Origin: Elysia chlorotica
Lineage: Eukaryota > Mollusca > Gastropoda > Plakobranchidae
DNA: 64,000 nucleotides
Assembly: GCA_003991915.1 (NCBI GenBank)
Contig: RQTK01000231.1
Location: forward strand, 528,237-592,236
Reading direction: 5' to 3'
Part shown: positions 11,831 through 25,612 of the stretch, piece by piece
Numbering within the stretch: the stretch's first letter is position 1
Layout: each line of letters begins with the position of its first letter
Position numbers and translations under genes: made by a program
Notes under the pieces: model-generated
The model's input: the letters and a program-made list of their open reading frames with translations, nothing else
Told to the model about the DNA's origin: nothing
Databases searched by the model: none

Positions 11831-12485
11831 ATATTTGAGGACTTTAGGGTGCATTTGTCAACCTGCAGACTAAACTATACAAGCCACAGACTCCAACATT
11901 TTAATGTAGATTTGCTATCAGGACGATAAAGTTTATCATTAGAAGTGGTTTGAATGAAGCATATATTTTAAAAAAATATGAAAAGGGTCTTTCTATGTAA
12001 TACCTGTATTTTACACTTCTTTTTTTCGTTTCTTGCACTCCACCCTTTTTATAAACTTAAAAATCAAAGTGCCTAACATTTTGACCTTTCCTTTTGTCTG
12101 CAAACAAAAAGAATATGAAAAGAATGCTGGGTAGATTGCTATTAGATCTAGATCTATGTTAAAATCTGATACGAATTAATAATTATGTAAATGAACTCTT
12201 TTATAGCCTTTTTCGACAGTTCTTCCTTCTTTGTCCTTGCTCTGAAATTTGGCCTTCTGACAATATTATTATAGCCTTTATGTTCAAAGAAAGAAGAATT
12301 TGAATGACAGACAAAGAAAAACTAATTTCGGTGGCAAAGGAATAACTCTTTTTCAGTTTTGATAGTCTACATCTAAATTTATCAGCTCATCCCAAATTAA
12401 TGTTTAGATCTAGAAATCTTGTGGTGTGCTTTATCGTTTAGTCTAACAGCTAATCCTGTGTAGAGTAGGATTTAGAGTTTTTTTA

Positions 12486-13830
12486 ATGATGATGAAGACA
12501 CAGAGAATCAACAGCGGCCACCACAACCAATGCCACCGATCATCCTGCCAAAAGGACTTACTTTTCACTTATGCGCAAAATACATTTCGCAATGAATGTC
12601 ACACCAGTGCCATGACAATTCAGAAAAACAAACAAAACAAAAAACAAACAAACAAAGGGAATGTGCTTTTCAAATGGAAATATTGCTTTAGAACCACTTC
12701 CAAATCATCCTCCAGAACTACAAACTCTGTATAATGGACACTCAGAGCAATCAGTACAGTTCTTGGAAAACATCCGCAAACACAATAGCGCATTTCAACT
12801 GACGTCTTTTTTCGATGGATGGAGTCCAATCTTCAGGATCCAAGAACAGACATGTCATCTAATAGATCCCTTGGTGTCCATGAATGAGAACTCTGAAATA
12901 TTTCTTCAGGTGTATTTCATTGATACCCATAATCAAGTGAGGAGACGAAATATCATTATTGATGGACTTTGTCCAGACGTTATTCTCTCCCTGCAAAATA
13001 TTTATTTTGCACACTCATAGCCAGTATTTACAACAGCTGAAATCAGTATAATTATGAGTTTGCAAGGGGCCAATTTTCATCCTACAAAATCGTGATCAAT
13101 GAAACTGTGAGACCAACCGGTGAGCATGAACAAAGATATAATGCACACACAGCACATGATGTTGCAATCCTAATGCCAAACAACCATGTCGGTCATCGAA
13201 ATATCGTCCTGGATACACAGTCAAACCAGCTTCAACGAATAAATGAACTCCACAAAGCACATGGCACATTGCAGTATCCACCTATCATGTCTCATGATAA
13301 TGATAGATGGAGTATCCAACTGAAATTGAAAAGTCAACACAAAGTGGCAAAACTAAAGTACTACCGCTTTCATTTTTATTTTACTCGCGCCGGAAATTCC
13401 ATTTCACTTGCTCGCGGATTATTCCAGCTGTTTAATATGGTTGATGCCTACCAAAAGATATAATGTGAACGCCCCCAGTTTCTGCGAAGAGCACAAAAAC
13501 AGCAAAGAGCCTCCAAAGTATGTATTGAGAGAGAAAGGAAGTGTGTGTGTGTGATAGAGAGAGAAAGAGGGAGAGCGAAAGAGAGAAAAAGAGAGAGCTA
13601 CCAAGAACTGCAGGATGCTGTAGTCAACAATATTGGAAATACACAAAATGTAGGTCATAAAGTAATAATTCCCAGCGACTTACTGTGGATACCCCCGTTA
13701 CATGTTTGAATTCCAGCAAGATGTCATGACATATGTCAGAAAAATATGGTCGCCCAACTCTGTTTGTAACAGTCACTACAATCCCAGACTGGCGAGGAGT
13801 TACATCACTCAGCCCAGACCAACACTCGCA
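12486..13830 (+). pseudogene. Helitron (rolling-circle transposon) N-terminal protein relic
   Basis: This is part of the N-terminal domain of a Helitron Rep/helicase protein. The first open piece (12661-13020) reads 'FLENIRKHNSAF' then 'IDTHNQVRRRNIIIDG'. A second (13092-13463) holds 'DVAILMP', 'LQRINELHKAHGTLQYPPI' and 'ARGLFQLFNMVDAYQKI'. A third stretch (about 13590-13830) holds 'VGHKVIIPSDLLW' and 'FEFQQDVMTYVRK'. These follow the order known for Helitron_like_N proteins: IRxYNsaF, LQRI.ELHpsYdpLqYPl, GRLFQqyvVDayvKiE, and PRyM...D. A TAG at 13018-13020 and a frame change separate pieces one and two, and a GA-rich insertion (13527-13600) precedes the third. The HUH Rep catalytic part and the PIF1 helicase are not seen, so it cannot move itself. 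I did not identify 5'-TC or 3'-CTRR ends. Confidence 0.75.
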
Positions 13831-13844
13831 GGACAGACCAGAAC

Positions 13845-13845
<1 letters not shown>

Positions 13846-13888
<43 letters not shown>

Positions 13889-14010
13889 ATCTAATATCTT
13901 TCCCTTTCTCTCTCTCTCTCTTCTCTCTCTCTCTCTTTTTCTCTCTCCCTCTTTCTCTATTTCACTCTTTCTCTCTCTCTATCTCTCTCTCACACACACT
14001 TTCTTTCTCT
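13846..14010. repeat. CT-rich tract
   Basis: Pure CT at 13846-13886, then interrupted CT-rich sequence with a short (CA)n. Confidence 0.95.
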
Positions 14011-14044
14011 CTCAATGCATGCTTCAATATTACACGAGGAAAGC

Positions 14045-14640
14045 CGGGTACCCAGGTAATTTTATTCTAAGCCTAAATCTAAATGTCTCCAAACAAAGAC
14101 AGAATGATAATATAATTTATACGTTGTAAATGATAAAATAATTTATACGTTGTTAATGATAAAATAATTTATACGTTGTAAATGATAATATAATTTATAC
14201 GTTGTAAATGATAATGTAATTTATACGTTGTAAATCTAAATTACTTTATCTAAAACTAAGACAGACTATCACTATATTTATATAAATTATAAATCTAAAT
14301 GTCTTGGAATAAAGACATAATGATAATATAATTTATACGTTGTAAATCTAAATTACTTTATCTAAAATTAAAACATATCATCTTTACGTGCTCAGCCTAA
14401 ATCACGATGTCTCCAAACAAGGACATATTTTTTTTCTATATAGTAAACCTAAATCGCGATTGTCTAAAAATAAAGAGAAATTATTTCTATACAAAGCATA
14501 AACAGCGATGTCTGGAAATAAAATCAGATTATTTATAATACTCTGTCTGAAAAACGGCATAGCTTCATAAAAAAAGTTATTTAAGTATTTCAGTCCGTCT
14601 ACAGTATTTTGTCTCAAAACCAGGACAGACTGTTCTGTTC
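14045..14640. repeat. ~60-bp monomer repeat, right block
   Basis: Diverged monomers share 'taaatctaaatgtctccaaa' or 'taaatcacgatgtctcc' plus 'aaagaca' and 'gataatataattt'. They match the left block at 11690-11830. An expanded sub-repeat lies inside (next entry). Confidence 0.65.
14106..14235. repeat. 26-bp minisatellite, exactly five copies
   Basis: Five head-to-tail units of 26 bp, each reading 'gataatataatttatacg' then 'ttgtaaat' with at most a few substitutions. It arose from one segment of the surrounding ~60-bp monomer. Confidence 0.9.
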
Positions 14641-14794
14641 ATTCTACCATCGACTTTCACTGCATTTTATCGCAAAACAAGTGGCTGAAAAACAGTAATA
14701 CATCGTAGTCTATTGTCTGGTCAGGAAATCCCACATACCGTTTGTCATACGATATCCAGAGGCTTGTAGGACTTCCAACGTGATTTTTTTCCTC

Positions 14795-15095
14795 TTTCTC
14801 TCTCTCTATGCCTCTCTCTCCCTCTCTCTCTCTACTCACTCCCCCACACCTCTCTCTCTCCCTTTCTCTCTCTCTCACTCTCTCTCTCCCTCTCTCTCTC
14901 TCTACTCACTCCCCCACACCTCTCTCTCCGTCTCTCTCTCCCTCTCTCTCTCCCTCTCTCTCTCTACTCACTCCCCACACATCTCTCTCTCCTTGTCTCC
15001 CTTTTTCTCTCTCACTCTCTCTCTCCTTCGCTCTCCCTCTCTCTCTCTCTCCCTTTGTCCCCCCTCTCTCTCTTTCTCTCTATCTCTCTCGCTCC

Positions 15096-15145
<50 letters not shown>

Positions 15146-15155
15146 GTCTCCCTCA
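14795..15155. repeat. CT-rich tract with embedded higher-order repeat
   Basis: Mostly (CT)n, but 'actcactcccc' plus 'cacac' recurs three times (about 14833, 14903 and 14967) at ~65-70 bp spacing, so a minisatellite is superimposed on the dinucleotide tract. Confidence 0.9.
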
Positions 15156-15159
15156 TTTA

Positions 15160-16280
15160 TTTGGATATCTCAGGGAAAAATGGGGAGGATTGGTACATTG
15201 TTATGAGTTTCCAAATAGGGAACACTAATTAATAAAACAGAATAATGTGTAAAGTATTATTTATTCATTCATTCATTGATCAAGTACCGGGTCTAAAGCA
15301 GACACAGGTGATCATGACCACTCATCTCTTTGTTCAGACAAGTTTCACAAGTCTAAATTACCTCTGTCTTTATTGTTTGCCCATCTGTTGAGACTATCAT
15401 TATGTTTACCTCTACTTCTTTCACCATCTAATTTTCTAGTTAGAGCTGAATGTTCTATACTATTCTGTCGATTTAAATGTCTTATAAATTTCATTTGGCC
15501 TTTTCTTAGACTTTTCTAATCAAGGATCTATCAATTATTGCCTCATCTAACATAATATATCTTTGTTTGATCTCTTATGCTCCATCGGTATTCTTTGTAT
15601 TCTTTTAAAGAATAGCTAATGATATTATTTATTAAAAGCCTATAATTATCTACTGTAGGTAAACCATAATTACTTTTCATAGACATTAGAGAGCGACAAA
15701 AAAGTTATGTATGATGAATGTATAATAATTATTATTATGTGACATGCGAAGTAAGTAAGAAATCGGATTTTCTCGTTGATACTGTGAGTTTCAGGATTTT
15801 CCCCCAAGAACAGCAATGCAAAATAACATTGCACAATCACGCCCTTGAGATTTCAGCTGAGCAAGACATAGTCATTCAATATAATTATTTTCTTCCCATG
15901 CCATAAAACAGAGGAAGACAACAGATTAGGGATCGTATGTAGAACGTTGTGGTAGACATTTCCTATTAAGATATATAAAGGGTGGGTGGGCGAAGGGCAT
16001 GGTGGCGCCAGGATAAATCGTCGGCCTTCCACCAAAGACACCTCTATCTGTTCTACTTGCTCCCTTCTTGACCAGACTGGTGTGAGTATAATGTGACCAT
16101 CCAAGTCCCGGGACTTTGCTCTGTGGTCCCGTCGCCGTATGGGGTTTCTTCATTTCTTGAGACCCAGCAGAACAAAATTGACTGTCCCCTACCAAAGATC
16201 ATCAGTTATACGAGATGGCTCAGTGGTAGAACGACCACATTTAAGTCAGTTTTGGCTCACTTGTAAGATCTTCTAATCTG
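15160..16280. other. Non-coding stretch; possible decayed SINE head at its end
   Basis: No gene is supported. At about 16010-16270 two SINE-like fragments may be present ('gtataatgtgaccatccaag'; 'gatggctcagtggtagaac'), too diverged to call firmly. Confidence 0.4.
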
Positions 16281-16288
16281 AAATGTAA

Positions 16289-16345
16289 TAAGATAAGATA
16301 GGATAAGATAAGATAAGCCTCTGTTATCTCAAAGGAATTTTTCGG
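16289..16345 (-). repeat. Probable LINE 3' tail, antisense, with (GATAA)n
   Basis: A (GATAA)n run is followed by 'ctcaaaggaatttttc'. This matches in layout the antisense 3' end seen at 43928-43980. Tails of this type end some CR1/L2-like LINEs. No LINE body could be traced beyond it. Confidence 0.4.
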
Positions 16346-16389
16346 TCATAAACTAATACATTTAATTCATAATCACAATATCATTTACA

Positions 16390-18235
16390 CATATGTGAGG
16401 GACAAAAAATATTTCTCATTCACGTGTAACACTGTTGAAATTGTACACTCTCAGACATACATGATTATTATTTAAAAACACATACGTCTTTACGCCTACA
16501 CAAGAATACACATACAAATACAAACACAAACCTACAAATCTAATGGTCACAGCTAGAAAATTTATCACAAGTTTGAATCAGTGAATTTATGGTAAAAAAG
16601 GCAATAATAAGAGATAAAAAAAATATGATTCGCTATATACAATAGCGGCAGACAAACGGCTTCCTATTGTTCCAAAATGAAATTTGATGATTTATAAAAA
16701 TTTTGCTTATAAACAAACGAAATTTCGTTTCGATTTTCACAGTATCATGTTTCATGAAAACTGATAGGAATTAAAACTAATTGAAACTTCTTTTGAAAAA
16801 CATAAATTATGGGGCTTAGATTACCATAATTTTATCTCTTATGCCAAGCATTTCAAAACTATATCATTTTATGGGTTTCTCTATTTCGTTTAATGCGTTG
16901 ATAAACTTGATCATATCTTATCTAGAGTTAAATATTTATTCATTACATTTGTCAAGAGGACTTTGATAATTGCAGAGAGAGAAAACTTTCCAGCAAAATG
17001 TAATTTGACGAAAATCCAAATGTTCTTTTCAAACAAGTTATTTTTAGTAATATCATAAGCGTTAATTTCTAAAACAGAACTCTTATTAAAGCATTACCAA
17101 TCAAGCCGAATTGCAAAAGTTTATTGCCAATACAATTACGTAGAAATAGCCACAGTAAATTTATCTCATATTGTTTGGTATGTTTAGGGAGAAAGCACAC
17201 AGCTATACTAGCACGATAAAACCGAGTCTAACCTTTAAACGAAAAAAAATCGACTCGCTATTCAGTTTCCCTTATTTCATCTTGTTGCAATTGATCTGAA
17301 CAGTTAAGTGAACAAAGATTAGTCTAATTTTATTCATATCTCCCTAGTTACTTTTTATAAAATAATTCTTTGAATTTCGCTTCTTTTGTTGTCTCACTCC
17401 AAGTTCTCAATGCCCCCCCTCCCCCCACACCCCGCCCCCTGCCGTTACCAACCATGTTAAAACAAAGAAGCACACTCGGTGCATCCTTCATCGCCTGAAT
17501 GCACATGAAGATTATCTTTTACCTTTTTGGCTAAGGCATACGCTTATACAAGTAATCTTTGTCACAAGAATTAATTTCAATAGTCATGGGAATACTTTAC
17601 GGTATTGTGGCTCGAAAGCAGAACATATTCTTTTTGGCAAAATAATATTATTGTTTCGAACGTAGGACAAGTCATAATGGAAATTCTACACTGTTTGAAC
17701 TTCACTCTTTCATTTATCATCGATTAAAAGTTTCTCGTAAAAAGCCCCTTGGTACCACCCCGATCAAAAGGAACCAATGAGATCGGTCTATTCATCATCA
17801 TCCAAGAAAACGTTTTTCTTTTATTGCTGAGAACGTTGTCTACACAATACGTGTTGCGTCTAGGGACCAATAGCATACGGGTAAAACAATAAACAGTCGT
17901 CGATGATTAGTATAGCCCTTAGCCCCTAGTCGAGGCGATATTGTTTGGAGTGGTAATCAAGTACTTTGGGACAAAGGAGGTTCACATTTTAGGAGCAGAT
18001 AAAAATACGATATAAAAGACATCCAGAAATATTCACGTTTATGACAAAACAATCGCTTTCTTTCAATGAAAACAAGCTTAGAACGCGTTCACGATTGGTA
18101 TTTTTCCCAATCCATACAATAAAAGTTCGACGCCATGAGAAAAAAAAACCCATCGGGCCGTCGTTCCAAGATGAGTTTTCAGCTATCTGGGCCACTTAAA
18201 CACTGAGGTAAACGTCTAAGCTAAATTGTCGGCAA
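16390..18235. other. AT-rich stretch without a recognised gene
   Basis: Stops are dense in all frames. A C-rich patch lies at 17410-17445. No repeats or splice-flanked open frames are seen. Confidence 0.4.
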
Positions 18236-18373
18236 ATTTAACCTGCACCATGAAAATAAAAACATCCCTTCAGTCTCCAACTTCCACTCTTTGATTGGAG
18301 AATACGGGTTCACACAGCACGTGGAGCAGCCCACACGTAAACATAAACAAACCTTAGATTTAGTCCTGAGCAA

Positions 18374-18630
18374 GGGGGGGGGGGGTAGCAGTGGCCCTGG
18401 GGAAGATCATCGGCTTCCCAAAAGTCCGGGTTCAAGCCCTGGCGATTTCGCTCCCTACTGGTTGGGTCGGTGTCAGTTTAATGTGACCAACTAAGACAGT
18501 AGTGATGGTATCCCCGCCCTGGCTCGTGTGTGGCAGCACATAAAATTGTCAGACGTCAGTCTGGGAGTCCGTCGTCAATATAACCTATATAGTGTTGATG
18601 TTGAACGTTAAGAAACTTAACAACAACAAC
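18374..18630 (+). repeat. SINE inserted in the LINE, with target-site duplication
   Basis: A full SINE (head with B-box 'ggttcaagcc', body 'cctactggttgggtcggtgt', 'ccccgccctggctcgtgtgt', 'ttgaacgtta', tail of CAA) is flanked by perfect 12-bp copies of 'agtcctgagcaa' at 18362-18373 and 18631-18642. The LINE endonuclease reading continues across the duplication, so the SINE came later than the LINE. Confidence 0.95.
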
Positions 18631-20936
18631 AGTCCTGAGCAAAAGTGAATCTAATCATCTACTCGATGTCAAAGTAAGCGAGATTTGTCTCTCAGACCAT
18701 TATGTCATCTCTTTCAGTCTGAGCATTGACAAACCTTCTATCAAAAAAGTGTTTTTTTTACAAGAGACATCAAGTCAGTTGATATAAACACATTCAAGGA
18801 AACTGTCTCTTCCAACCTGTCAGCCAACAATCCAAGAACCGTCGAGGAATTTAACATCTTCCTCCGCGATGTTCTGGACCAGTTCGCTCCCCTGTGCGAG
18901 CGCCGGATCTCGGCCCGACCCTTCGCCCCTTGGTTCACACCACGGGTTCAGACTGCCAAGCAGGTAACGGAGGTGGAAGACAACCGGGCTGACAATACTT
19001 AAAGACATGTATAGAGAAACACAAAAAACTGTGGTTCGTGTTATTAGAGAAGAGAAAAAGAAATATTTTACTGATAGAAAAACCAGCAGCAGCGACTTAT
19101 GTGAAGATCTTTATAGAACCTGAAATAAAATTCTAGTAAAAGGTAACGTCGAAGTCCTTCCCACTAACATTTCTCCGACCAACCTCCCAAACGTTAAAAA
19201 CGACTTTTCATTAATAAAGTAAAGAAAATCAGGGAACATTTAGACTTGAATAAACTAAAGCCAGGCTATCTAGGCAGTAAAGGTAACTCACCTTTTCAAC
19301 GTTTTAAACCTGTTAGATCACCCAAGTCCTTTTGTGAGCCCAACCCCGTACCCGCTGACCTATTTCTTGAATGTGTTGACATACCTTTACCCTATAATTA
19401 TAGAACATTTTATATCAATTAGTCACTTGAGAGCGGAACTGTCCCTGACAGTTTCAAAGAAGCATTTGTCCGCCCCTTTTAAAGAAAAGCAACCTTGATC
19501 AAAATGTACTTAAAAACTATCGACCAGTTTCGAGCCTTCCTTTTTTATCAAAGATCTTAGAAAAGGTAGTTTTAAATCAAATAGAGAGCCATCTTGTTAA
19601 GAATGATTTAAAAGAAAAGTTTCAATCCGCTTACAAGAGTAAGCACAGCACGGAAACAGCCCTCCTTAAAGTAAACTCTGATCTTCTTAGTTCCATCGTC
19701 CAAGGAAAAGTCACAATTATAGCTCTTATAGATTTTTTACCCGCTTTCCACACTATTGACCACACAAAATCTTCTTGATCGCCCCCATGTAACATTCAGA
19801 ATTGGTGGTACCGTCCTTAATTGGATACACCTTAGACAGGAGACAAACTGTTAAAACTGGAAACAAACAGTTCTTACTTAATCGACCTGGAATTTGGGGT
19901 TCCTCAGGGATCTGTTCTCGAGCCGGTTCTGTTAACTGATATTCTAGCTAAATATGAATTTCATTACCGTATCTACGCTGATGACATCCAACTTTACAAA
20001 TGTTTTGATTCAACCAATATTTATCATGTAATAAATTCCTTAAATATATGTATTAATGACGTTTCCACAAGGATGTCAGCCAACAAGTTAAAGCTTAATG
20101 AAGACAAGACAGAAAACATGTTCGTTGGAACGCCTGCTAAAACATAAAGTAAATATCGCCAAAGTAAAAATTTGTGATCAAGAGGTAACACCCGCTTTGT
20201 CTGTAAAAAAATTTGGCGTTTTACTTCATTCAAATATCTCGATGGACCCACACATTTCCAATCTACATTAACTATGCTACGTAGAAATAAGAAAAAGTTC
20301 ACAAATAAGACCTTACCTAACGGTGGGTGCCACGAACGAACTTGTATGTTTACTTCTACCTTCCAGGATTGACTACTGTAATTCATTGTTAGCAGGGCCA
20401 GCTGATTATAAATTGAATAAAACCCAACAAATTCAAACCAATTCAGCTAGACTTGTCAAAAATGTGACAAAACAGAACACATCACATCCTTACTTAAAAA
20501 TCTTCATTGTCTTCCTGTCGCCTTTAGGGTAAATTGAAAGTTAGCTTCTATTCTCTTTCAATGCCAATATGAGTCCGACTTTCCAGAATATCTAAAAGAT
20601 TTAGTTATATCCTACTCACCATCTAGAGACCTACGCTCAGCTGGCAAGAACTTCCTTGTGAAACCAAGATACAACTTAAAAAATTTCGGTCCGAGAACCT
20701 TCACTTTCCAAAGCGCAAACCTGTGGAATAACCTCCATACCATAATGAAATGAAAAATGGTAATACAATAACACTAATCTTTTTAAAGTCTTATTTTAAA
20801 GTAAAATTTAAACGAATTGAATTTGATGTTGTAACATAACTTAGTTGTCTATTAGTTTAAACTCGACACTGTTCGTTCTCATCTTGCTACATGTATTATT
20901 ACTTTACACGAGCATTAGTACTTATTCTTTAAATCA

Positions 20937-21103
<167 letters not shown>

Positions 21104-21342
21104 TGTTCCAAACATCATTGTATCTAAAATTTTAATAACATGTCTTTGTAAAAAAAATGTGTGTATAACTTTGACATCCTTTAAAAATATGCCTGCGCAA
21201 TTTTTGGGTAATTGATTTGTGTGTGTAAATTGCTTCTACATGACTATATCCATATTGAACACTTTCCTGATTGTGCTTAAAATGGTCAGCGCTTTGAGCT
21301 TTGCGAAGGGAAAGCGCTCAAGAAAAAAAATTTATTATTATT

Positions 21343-22825
21343 CCTTTTCCACCAAATTACAATACCTAAGTTTCAGGAAACCCGCCACCATAATTATTGC
21401 GCAGGTTGTGCACATTTTTCTGGTATGCAAATGGATGCTCTTTGTACACTTCCGAAGGGCTGTTTGTGCTTCTGCGATCTCCATAATCCTGTGGTGGTAC
21501 ACGCCTTGAGGGAAATAACGCTTCTAAACATTCATAGATATGGATGTATATAAATACAAGTGTGTTTTATGCAATTTTTTAAATTGAGACAGTGTGGCAG
21601 ATTTTCCCACTTGTATTGTAGTACATGTAGTATGCTAGTCCTGCATGGCTTAAAACTCCTTCGCCATAACTTTTCAGGTTCATTACAGACATTGTAAGAC
21701 TGGTGTTATCAGTAGATGATCTTAAAATGGGCTTGTACAAATTCATGAGTTAACGCATCATTTTGGCTTTGCAAGAAAAGTCAAGCTAGGTTTAGAGGTT
21801 GAGTCTTTGCCACCACGGGTTCAACCGCTCAAAAGGAAGGCGTGTGTACAAGTGTTGCTGTGTTTTACAGTTTGCATTCACGTGAAGATTTAATTCACAA
21901 CACACTTAAGTTACAATGAAATTCACAAACCAGAAAAGCGATGAACCGACCAATTTCTCAATCGAGCATGGGTCTGAACATTTTCTTCTATAGTCAAAAT
22001 TCAGTTGTATTTAAAACAAAAAACCCCCAGAAATAATATGAAACAAACGATTGACAGCAACAACAGGCAATATCGCTAACAATCAGTATCAATAGCAGTG
22101 AAAAATGAACGGAAAACAAGAACAAAAACTAAAACAATGGACTCAATTCTCAACGTTGGCTGTTATTGATATTTTATTACAAAAATTATCAATATGCGGA
22201 CTGAGAATCTAGATCTATAACCAGGTTTAAGAAGGTTATACACTAAACGTTACGCTCCATTGTGACTTTTGCCCTAATCAAGACAATGATTGATCGATAA
22301 AAGGCCACTGACACGCCAAACCTTCAATAGTGCTCATGAAATATGCAGAGCTTCTATAACTATACAAACGATTGCTGTTTGCACTGAAGACAATGATAAG
22401 ATCTAGAAGTAGAATAGTTAATGTCTGTTGTTATTTCCTAAGATGGATAACTGGAACTGGGAGAAAAAATAGTAAATCGTTTTAAGAAAAGGGTATTCAA
22501 ACCCCAACACTCTTGCCAATTGATGTCATTAAAAGAAAACCCACAAAAACAAAAGGAATAACAACAACAACACAACAAACCACATCTAAAGAAACTAACT
22601 CGAATAACTTGATCAACCTGTAGGGAATCCAATTATGTAATTTATTTGAGAGGCGTGAGTTCAATTTGCGCATCAAGGAATAACGCCCGTGGTGATAGGG
22701 TATTGCTAAAAGGTAGGACCATTTTAGTGTTTTGAAAGAGATAGCACATCCTCTTACAACTATTACTCAAACGGGACTGGCATTCAAATTACATGAAGGA
22801 GAGTAACCAAAATAATTTTCAAGAG
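21343..22825. other. Non-coding stretch, nothing recognised
   Basis: No gene is supported. The segment just before 22830 may still be worn LINE sequence belonging to the next element. Confidence 0.4.
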
Positions 22826-22829
22826 GCAC

Positions 22830-23178
<349 letters not shown>

Positions 23179-23231
23179 TCATGATAGATGTAATAATGAT
23201 GACTTTAAACCGTTCGTGCACAACGAGAAAG

Positions 23232-23505
23232 AGGGGGCGGGGCTGGCTCAAGTGGTAGAGCGTTGGTCTCGAGATCAGCACGCCCGCGGTTCAAATTCCA
23301 CGAGCGGTCAAAAATTATTTGTCCGCTTTCGACCCCTATTGTTTGTATCGGTGTCAGTTTCATGTGGCCGTTTGAGACATATGTCCAAGTCGCACAGCTC
23401 TGTCTATTGTGTGGCAGTGCGTCAGACGTCATTCTTGGGATCCGTCCACAATGTAGCCTATTTGTTGCTCATGTCGGACGTCAAGCAATAAAACCAAACA
23501 AACCC
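23232..23505 (+). repeat. SINE, full length
   Basis: Has the tRNA-like head 'ggctcaagtggtagagcg' with B-box 'ggttcaaatt'. It is followed by 'atcggtgtcagttt', 'gtgtggcagtgcgtcagacg', 'ggatccgtccacaatgtagc', 'gtcggacgtcaa' and an AAACAAAC tail. The body is moderately diverged and lacks the full 'cataaaattg' block. Confidence 0.85.
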
Positions 23506-23929
23506 GGACAAGGAGAACCCCTCTATCATTGCCAGTCCCATGCCACCCCACACAAACCAACTTCCTTATAGTCCAAAAGTATTTATAGAAATTAATAGCA
23601 ATGATAAATGTCCCAGGGGCGTGTAACTCTGGTGTTATGAGGGCGAGTCATGTCCTATATGAAGAGTTATTTCAGCTTGTTTATACTTCATATTAAAGGC
23701 CTACAGGGTTAAGCTCATTGTTATGGTGATTGCACACGGACAAAACTTCTATTGGCTGATATACCTCGGCATATCACGGGTAGGTGTTTCCTTTTAATGT
23801 GTATGTTTGTTAGTAACGCCTCTTCATCATATCAATATCTAGACATCTAGTGATATGTCGCACTACTTTGGTATTTTGGCCATATTTTTCGTTACACGTT
23901 TTTTCCCTCCACATTATTCACGCGTTTTG

Positions 23930-24069
<140 letters not shown>

Positions 24070-25545
24070 CATATATCTGTCTCTTTATCTAATATGTGTC
24101 ACTAAGTGTTAGTGAGTTATCAGCCCATCTATGATTTCTGTAAAGAACCCGCATGCTGAAAACTCAAACGAATTCACTTTAAAAAAAAGGTGAGAACCAT
24201 TTAAGTACAAAATATTTCTTTTACTTAGGGAGAGATAAACAACGTAGCTATAAATCATTCACTTTTGACAATAACAAGAAACGTTTATATGACGCAAACA
24301 TAACAGTTTCATTGAATATTTTTTTTTAATTTCGATCTCTCTCTTTTTTCTCGTTTTATTTTAGTTCATTTTAAACCTATTTTTTGTATGTATTCTTTTT
24401 TCAATGTCCTGACGTTCGAAAGTTTTTGGTCTATGCCCTCTAGAAACGTCTGGAGACTTCGGTGCATACACAAAACTAATGTATATATTGCATTATTCAT
24501 TATTTAGAGCAGTGTCTTGACCATAATCACGCTTTTAAAAGTAACGTGAAATTGATAATAAAGATATACTTTTCAAATTACTTGAATATGCTCCTAGAGT
24601 AAAATAACAATATTAAAAAATAAAGCAAAAAATGTAATAAATTGCATCTGAAAGTTCGTTTCCGGTTTTGTTGTTAAAAAATTGGTAATATTGCAACGAA
24701 TCTGCTGTCACCCACTCAGTCCGTATCTATGCTAATTATAGATGAGTCATGGAAACTTAGCTGCAACATGAAGTTATAGAGCTCTGTGGGCAAAAGCAAA
24801 ACGTGTTTGCTGTTCCCTCCATCATTGACATAATCGAGAACGTCATCTTGGATAAACTTTACGTTATCAGATGATTTCCTTCCTTCCTTTCTTAGCTTGA
24901 ACTTGGTCATCTCTAAACGTGTGCATAGTTTCATTAAATTACAGAGGCAATTTGATGTAAAAGCAATAGGGAACAAACCGTTTGAAGCTGTTATAATCTA
25001 ATATTCATTGAGATTTACCTAGTGAAAAATTGCAGTCTATAAAAGGTAATAGTCTAATACCACATTGATTAGTAAAGTTCTTTGTTTTACCACTATTGAT
25101 TTTTCGTTAACAAGGTGATATTTTTTTAATGCAAGTTATGTTTTGTTAGGCACTACTGATCTTATTTTGTCGAATAACTCCGCATGATAAATAGTCAGGA
25201 TAGATTAGTGCAAGTACTGCCCTGTAAAGCCATTGCTGGTCCTCATTTTGTTACACTGTGTGGGCGCAACCTGCGCGATTAAGTTAAAATATAACAATTA
25301 GAGGACTTTTTACAGTACTAATAGCAACTGCAACACCAGTTGTAGCAACAACACTCCCCGTTCCACTTTCTAAGTCTATTAAGAAAAAAAACACTAAAAC
25401 TAAACTGAACTGTCCAGGTGGTCAGATTTCAACCGAAGGTCAAAAATAGCCGAAAGGAAATTCCATGATGTCCGAAAAATTGCTTACCTAATGAACTGGA
25501 CACACTGGGGGAGGATTGGGACAGGGGATTATGAACTGTTAATGA
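24070..25545. other. AT-rich stretch without a recognised gene
   Basis: An 86-codon open frame on the - strand (24976-24716) has fairly ordinary amino acid composition but no recognised motif and no supporting splice signals. Nothing else is seen. Confidence 0.4.
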
Positions 25546-25550
<5 letters not shown>

Positions 25551-25609
<59 letters not shown>

Positions 25610-25612
25610 CAG
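25551..25612. repeat. (GA)n microsatellite
   Basis: Pure GA followed by about 200 bp of purine-rich interrupted sequence. Confidence 0.95.

Noticed and set aside
14780-15232. Long Leu/Ser and Arg/Glu open frames over GA/CT tracts (also 7.3, 11.0, 13.7, 25.5, 31.2, 38.2, 40.0, 44.1, 50.5 and 62.1 kb)
   Set aside because: They are direct translations of dinucleotide or tetranucleotide repeats, open on several frames at once, with no coding context.
24716-24976. 86-codon - strand frame
   Set aside because: Composition is passable but I see no family, no splice-site support and no neighbouring exon; frames this long occur by chance in the window.
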